From JAKQDH01 sp029558835 (GTDB lineage: Bacteria; Planctomycetota; Phycisphaerae; UBA1845), in contig DAOQSN010000048.1 in the NCBI GenBank assembly GCA_035356615.1, positions 1-31,228 of the forward strand: a stretch of 31,228 nt of DNA, in the 5' to 3' direction. Shown here piece after piece: positions 29,298 to 31,228 of this stretch. Both the position numbers and the translations under genes were made by a program. Below the pieces are notes generated by a model. It worked only from the letters and a program-made list of their open reading frames with translations, made no database searches and was not told where the DNA came from. Each line of letters starts with the position of its first letter. The stretch's first letter is position 1.

Positions 29298-30263
29298 ATG
29301 AAACGCAACAACCTTCAGAGAGCAGCGGTAATCGGGGCGGTGACGTTCTTGTGTGGAGCCCTCGGCTGGAGCGCCGGGGCGTGGGCGCAGGCGCAGCCGG
29401 GAGACCAGGGTCCCAAGAGAGCGCCGCGGGCGAGACAGCCGGTACCGCCGGGTGAACCGCGCGCCGTGGAGGACGGTGAGCCGCGCGCCGTCGAGGATGG
29501 TGAGCCGCAGCCGCCGGCGCAAGCCGACGAGGGCAACCAGCCGGCGCGGCGGGGTCAGGGCCGCGGGGCGATGGGGCCCGGAGGCATGCGGGGACCGCGC
29601 GGGCAGGGTGCGGGGGGACCGCCGGAAGGCGTCGGTCCGGAGGGGCCGCGGGCGCGCGGCATGTGGCAGCGGCTGTCCGAGGAAGACCAGGAGGATGTCC
29701 TGCGCTTCGTGGAGCAGTATTTCCCCGAGCTGAACGAGGAGTTGCAGAAGCTGCGGGACGAGCAGCCGTGGCTGTACGAGCGGCGGATACGCCGGGTGGC
29801 GCCGGAGATGCTGGAACTGATGGAGCTGATGGAGGCGGACCCGCAGCGGGGGCGGCTGGCCGTGCGCGAGCGGGTGCTGGACTTGAAGCTGCGGCAGTTG
29901 CTCCATCGGTATCGTCAGACGGCCGACGAGACGAAGCTGGAGGAGTTGCGGATCCAGATTCGGGAGGTGCTGACGCGGAAGGTGGATTGCCGGCTGGAGC
30001 GGTATGAGTTGGAGATTCGCGACCTGCAACGACGGATTGACGACGTGCGTGGGCAGCTTGAGAAGGCGCAGACGCGGCGGGAGACGTTGATCGACGAGAT
30101 GCTGCAACGGTCGCTGACGGAACCGGTCCCACCGGCGGACCGGCCGGGACCGCGGGGTCGGGGCGCGTGGGACCCGCTCGGCGACGAGGAACGCCCCCCG
30201 GAGCCGGTACCGCCGGCGGCACCGCATGGAGAGGCGCATCCCCCGGTGCTGCCGAACCCCTGA
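29298..30263 (+). CDS. Exported proline/arginine-rich helical protein
   Basis: A 321-residue exported protein. Signal peptide at about 1-31 (ending WSAGAWAQAQ); a Pro/Gly/Arg-rich linker at about 35-130 with a duplicated GEPRAVED octapeptide; a long charged helical region at about 130-280 (LEELRIQIREVLTRKVDCRL, RYELEIRDLQRRIDD) likely to form a coiled coil; and a Pro-rich tail. The helix-rich periplasmic part recalls small Spy/CpxP-like stress sensors, but the LTxxQ motif is absent, so I do not assign that family. Being third in line after sigma and anti-sigma genes, it may be the sensor or a main target of the regulon (inferred). AGGA five bases before ATG 29298 supports the start. Confidence 0.75.
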   Translation: MKRNNLQRAAVIGAVTFLCGALGWSAGAWAQAQPGDQGPKRAPRARQPVPPGEPRAVEDGEPRAVEDGEPQPPAQADEGNQPARRGQGRGAMGPGGMRGPRGQGAGGPPEGVGPEGPRARGMWQRLSEEDQEDVLRFVEQYFPELNEELQKLRDEQPWLYERRIRRVAPEMLELMELMEADPQRGRLAVRERVLDLKLRQLLHRYRQTADETKLEELRIQIREVLTRKVDCRLERYELEIRDLQRRIDDVRGQLEKAQTRRETLIDEMLQRSLTEPVPPADRPGPRGRGAWDPLGDEERPPEPVPPAAPHGEAHPPVLPNP

Positions 30264-30270
30264 AACGGCG

Positions 30271-30342
30271 TTCGGGTGGCATGCCCGAGCCATGTTTGGG
30301 TGGCATGCCCAAGCCGTGTTTGGGTGGCATGCCCAAGCCGAA
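30271..30342. repeat. Three 24-bp tandem repeats containing GGCATGCC
   Basis: Three units of 24 bases: 30271-30294, 30295-30318 and 30319-30342. The core is GGGTGGCATGCCCAAGCC with few changes. Each unit contains the 8-base palindrome GGCATGCC. An inverted copy of the core lies at 30398-30414 (GCTTGGCCATGCCACCC) with one mismatch, so the region can fold into a large hairpin. It begins eight bases after the stop of the exported helical protein. Confidence 0.75.
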
Positions 30343-30420
30343 GGCGCCGGCATGCCGTGAGGGAGATCAAGCTCGCGGGAAGGCATGGCGGCGCTGCGCT
30401 TGGCCATGCCACCCCGTTCC

Positions 30421-30470
30421 AACTCTCGCGTTCGAACTCTCGCGTTGTAACTCTCGCGTTCTAACTCTGG
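30421..30470. repeat. 14-bp tandem repeat AACTCTCGCGTTNN
   Basis: Three full 14-base units (30421-30434, 30435-30448, 30449-30462) and a partial fourth. Only the last two bases vary (CG, GT, CT). The unit contains CTCTCGCG. It lies beside the 24-bp repeats and just before the hairpin at 30473. Confidence 0.75.
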
Positions 30471-30472
30471 TG

Positions 30473-30490
30473 CTCCCCCACAGGGGGGAG
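30473..30490. terminator. Hairpin between convergent genes at the right end
   Basis: CTCCCCC (30473-30479) pairs with GGGGGAG (30484-30490) around a four-base loop. It lies between the plus-strand gene ending at 30263 and the minus-strand gene ending at 30510. No long T tract follows on either side, so it is a moderate terminator candidate. Confidence 0.4.
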
Positions 30491-30509
30491 TTCGTCAGCG
30501 TGTCCTCCG

Positions 30510-31228
30510 TTATGGACAACCGACGTTGGCCGGTTTGGGGGTATTCATCCAGCCGGGGGCGTAGCCGCCGGCGCCGTTGAGGATGTTGATGAGCTCCGTC
30601 ATGTCCGCCACGGTGACGGCCATGCTGTAGTTGATGTCCACTTCCCACGGCGGCACGTAACCTCCACCCATGACGACGTTGATCCGGTTGATCAACTGGA
30701 TGAGGTCCTGGATGTTGGCCATGGAACTGGCGTCCACGTTGGCCGGGTGATGGATGTAGGACACGAAGCTGCCGTCACCGAGGTACTGAATGGTGGTAAC
30801 GGCATCGGGCGTGATCCCGTGCCCCAGCGTCAGCGTGTACCACCCGGTACCGTCGTCCATGACGGAAGCGATCCAGTTGGGCACCGCCCGCGGCGGCGTT
30901 TCACAAAGCGTGAAGCAATGCGGCGGGATGCCGCTGGTCCCGAGATTCAGCCGGACCGGCGACCACTCGTTAGTGCTAGTGGCCGGATCGTCCGGCATGC
31001 CGATCCCGTACAACGGGCTATGCGTGGCCGGCGGGAACGGCTTGCGGGCGTCCAGCACGCCGCTGGGCGGGTAGGCGCCGAGGATGGTGGCGGTGGATGG
31101 GCAGCCGGTGGGCGGATAGAGCTCGAAGGCCATGTTTACCAGCGGCGGCGGCGCCGGGCACAGCCACTCCTGCTTAACCCAAGTTAGACAGCAGTGGGGA
31201 TTTTTCGGTTTTTTTGTGGGGCCGAGGG
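30510..31228 (-). CDS. Uncharacterised protein with dockerin-like C-terminus, cut by the right edge
   Basis: On the minus strand the frame is open from the window edge to the TAA at 30510-30512, at least 238 codons. An internal ATG at 31133 is possible, but the residues before it (WVKQEWLCPAPPPLVNMAFE) read as protein and the frame continues out of the window, so I take the gene as truncated at its 5' end here. The C-terminus (about the last 65 residues) has two helical segments separated by DINYSMAVTVADMTELINIL, similar in layout to dockerin pairs but not canonical. The central part is Pro/Gly/Ser-rich with several Cys. Export is likely but the signal peptide is out of sight. Confidence 0.65.
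   Translation of the reverse strand, partial: LGPTKKPKNPHCCLTWVKQEWLCPAPPPLVNMAFELYPPTGCPSTATILGAYPPSGVLDARKPFPPATHSPLYGIGMPDDPATSTNEWSPVRLNLGTSGIPPHCFTLCETPPRAVPNWIASVMDDGTGWYTLTLGHGITPDAVTTIQYLGDGSFVSYIHHPANVDASSMANIQDLIQLINRINVVMGGGYVPPWEVDINYSMAVTVADMTELINILNGAGGYAPGWMNTPKPANVGCP

Noticed and set aside
30271..30470. CRISPR-like array at the right end
   Set aside because: Units of 24 and 14 bases are contiguous with no unique spacers, and no cas gene is nearby.

Overview
The window looks like a chromosomal stretch from a GC-rich member of the Planctomycetota, probably a Phycisphaerae-like lineage. The evidence is the combination of large secreted proteins ending in dockerin-like Asp-rich tails, a PEP-CTERM protein, a Ser/Thr kinase fused to WD40 propellers and divergent from an ECF-type sigma factor, and a second sigma/anti-sigma pair. 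No taxonomic marker beyond ribosomal protein L28 is present, so this placement is an inference.

Layout, left to right. 1-636: debris, namely a 55-bp fragment identical to part of a gene at 22 kb and a 125-bp hairpin-bearing repeat that recurs at 19.1 kb. 637-3513: two exported proteins on the minus strand (a thrombospondin-3/YWTD-propeller protein and a PEP-CTERM protein). 4251-5802: a minus-strand pair, an ADP-ribosylglycohydrolase overlapping a dual-specificity-type phosphatase that has an in-frame TGA near its probable N-terminus. 5859-8577: a pRiA4b ORF-3-like remnant, then a C-type lectin/NHL secreted protein. 8772-13677: a signalling locus with a sigma factor and a coupled unknown protein on the minus strand, and a kinase with 14 WD40 repeats on the plus strand.

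13.7-21.7 kb is rearranged. It holds two copies of an uncharacterised gene (one truncated and abutting a stray dockerin-like tail), a secreted protein with a perfect 1.3-kb tandem duplication, an IS1380-type transposase fragment, a SEC-C protein, a gutted M28 peptidase and an IS-end-like nested inverted repeat. 21.9-25.0 kb is a two-gene minus-strand operon (DUF4198-like lipoprotein/exported protein and Asp-box propeller protein). 25.7-27.3 kb carries a MarR regulator and a hexapeptide-repeat exported protein with palindromes in both promoters. rpmB lies at 27.4-27.7 kb on the minus strand. 27.9-30.3 kb is a sigma factor, anti-sigma-like membrane protein and secreted helical protein operon. 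The right end has tandem repeats and a gene running off the edge.

Two themes recur. First, many exported proteins share a C-terminal dockerin-like tail and DCNxNGxxD linkers, as if assembled from interchangeable modules. Second, there are two regulatory loci with sigma factors. No complete mobile element, CRISPR array, tRNA or rRNA gene was recognised. I found no complete novel defence or biosynthetic system. The best leads are the phosphatase/ADP-ribosylglycohydrolase pair, the sigma/unknown/kinase locus and the rearranged 13.7-22 kb region.
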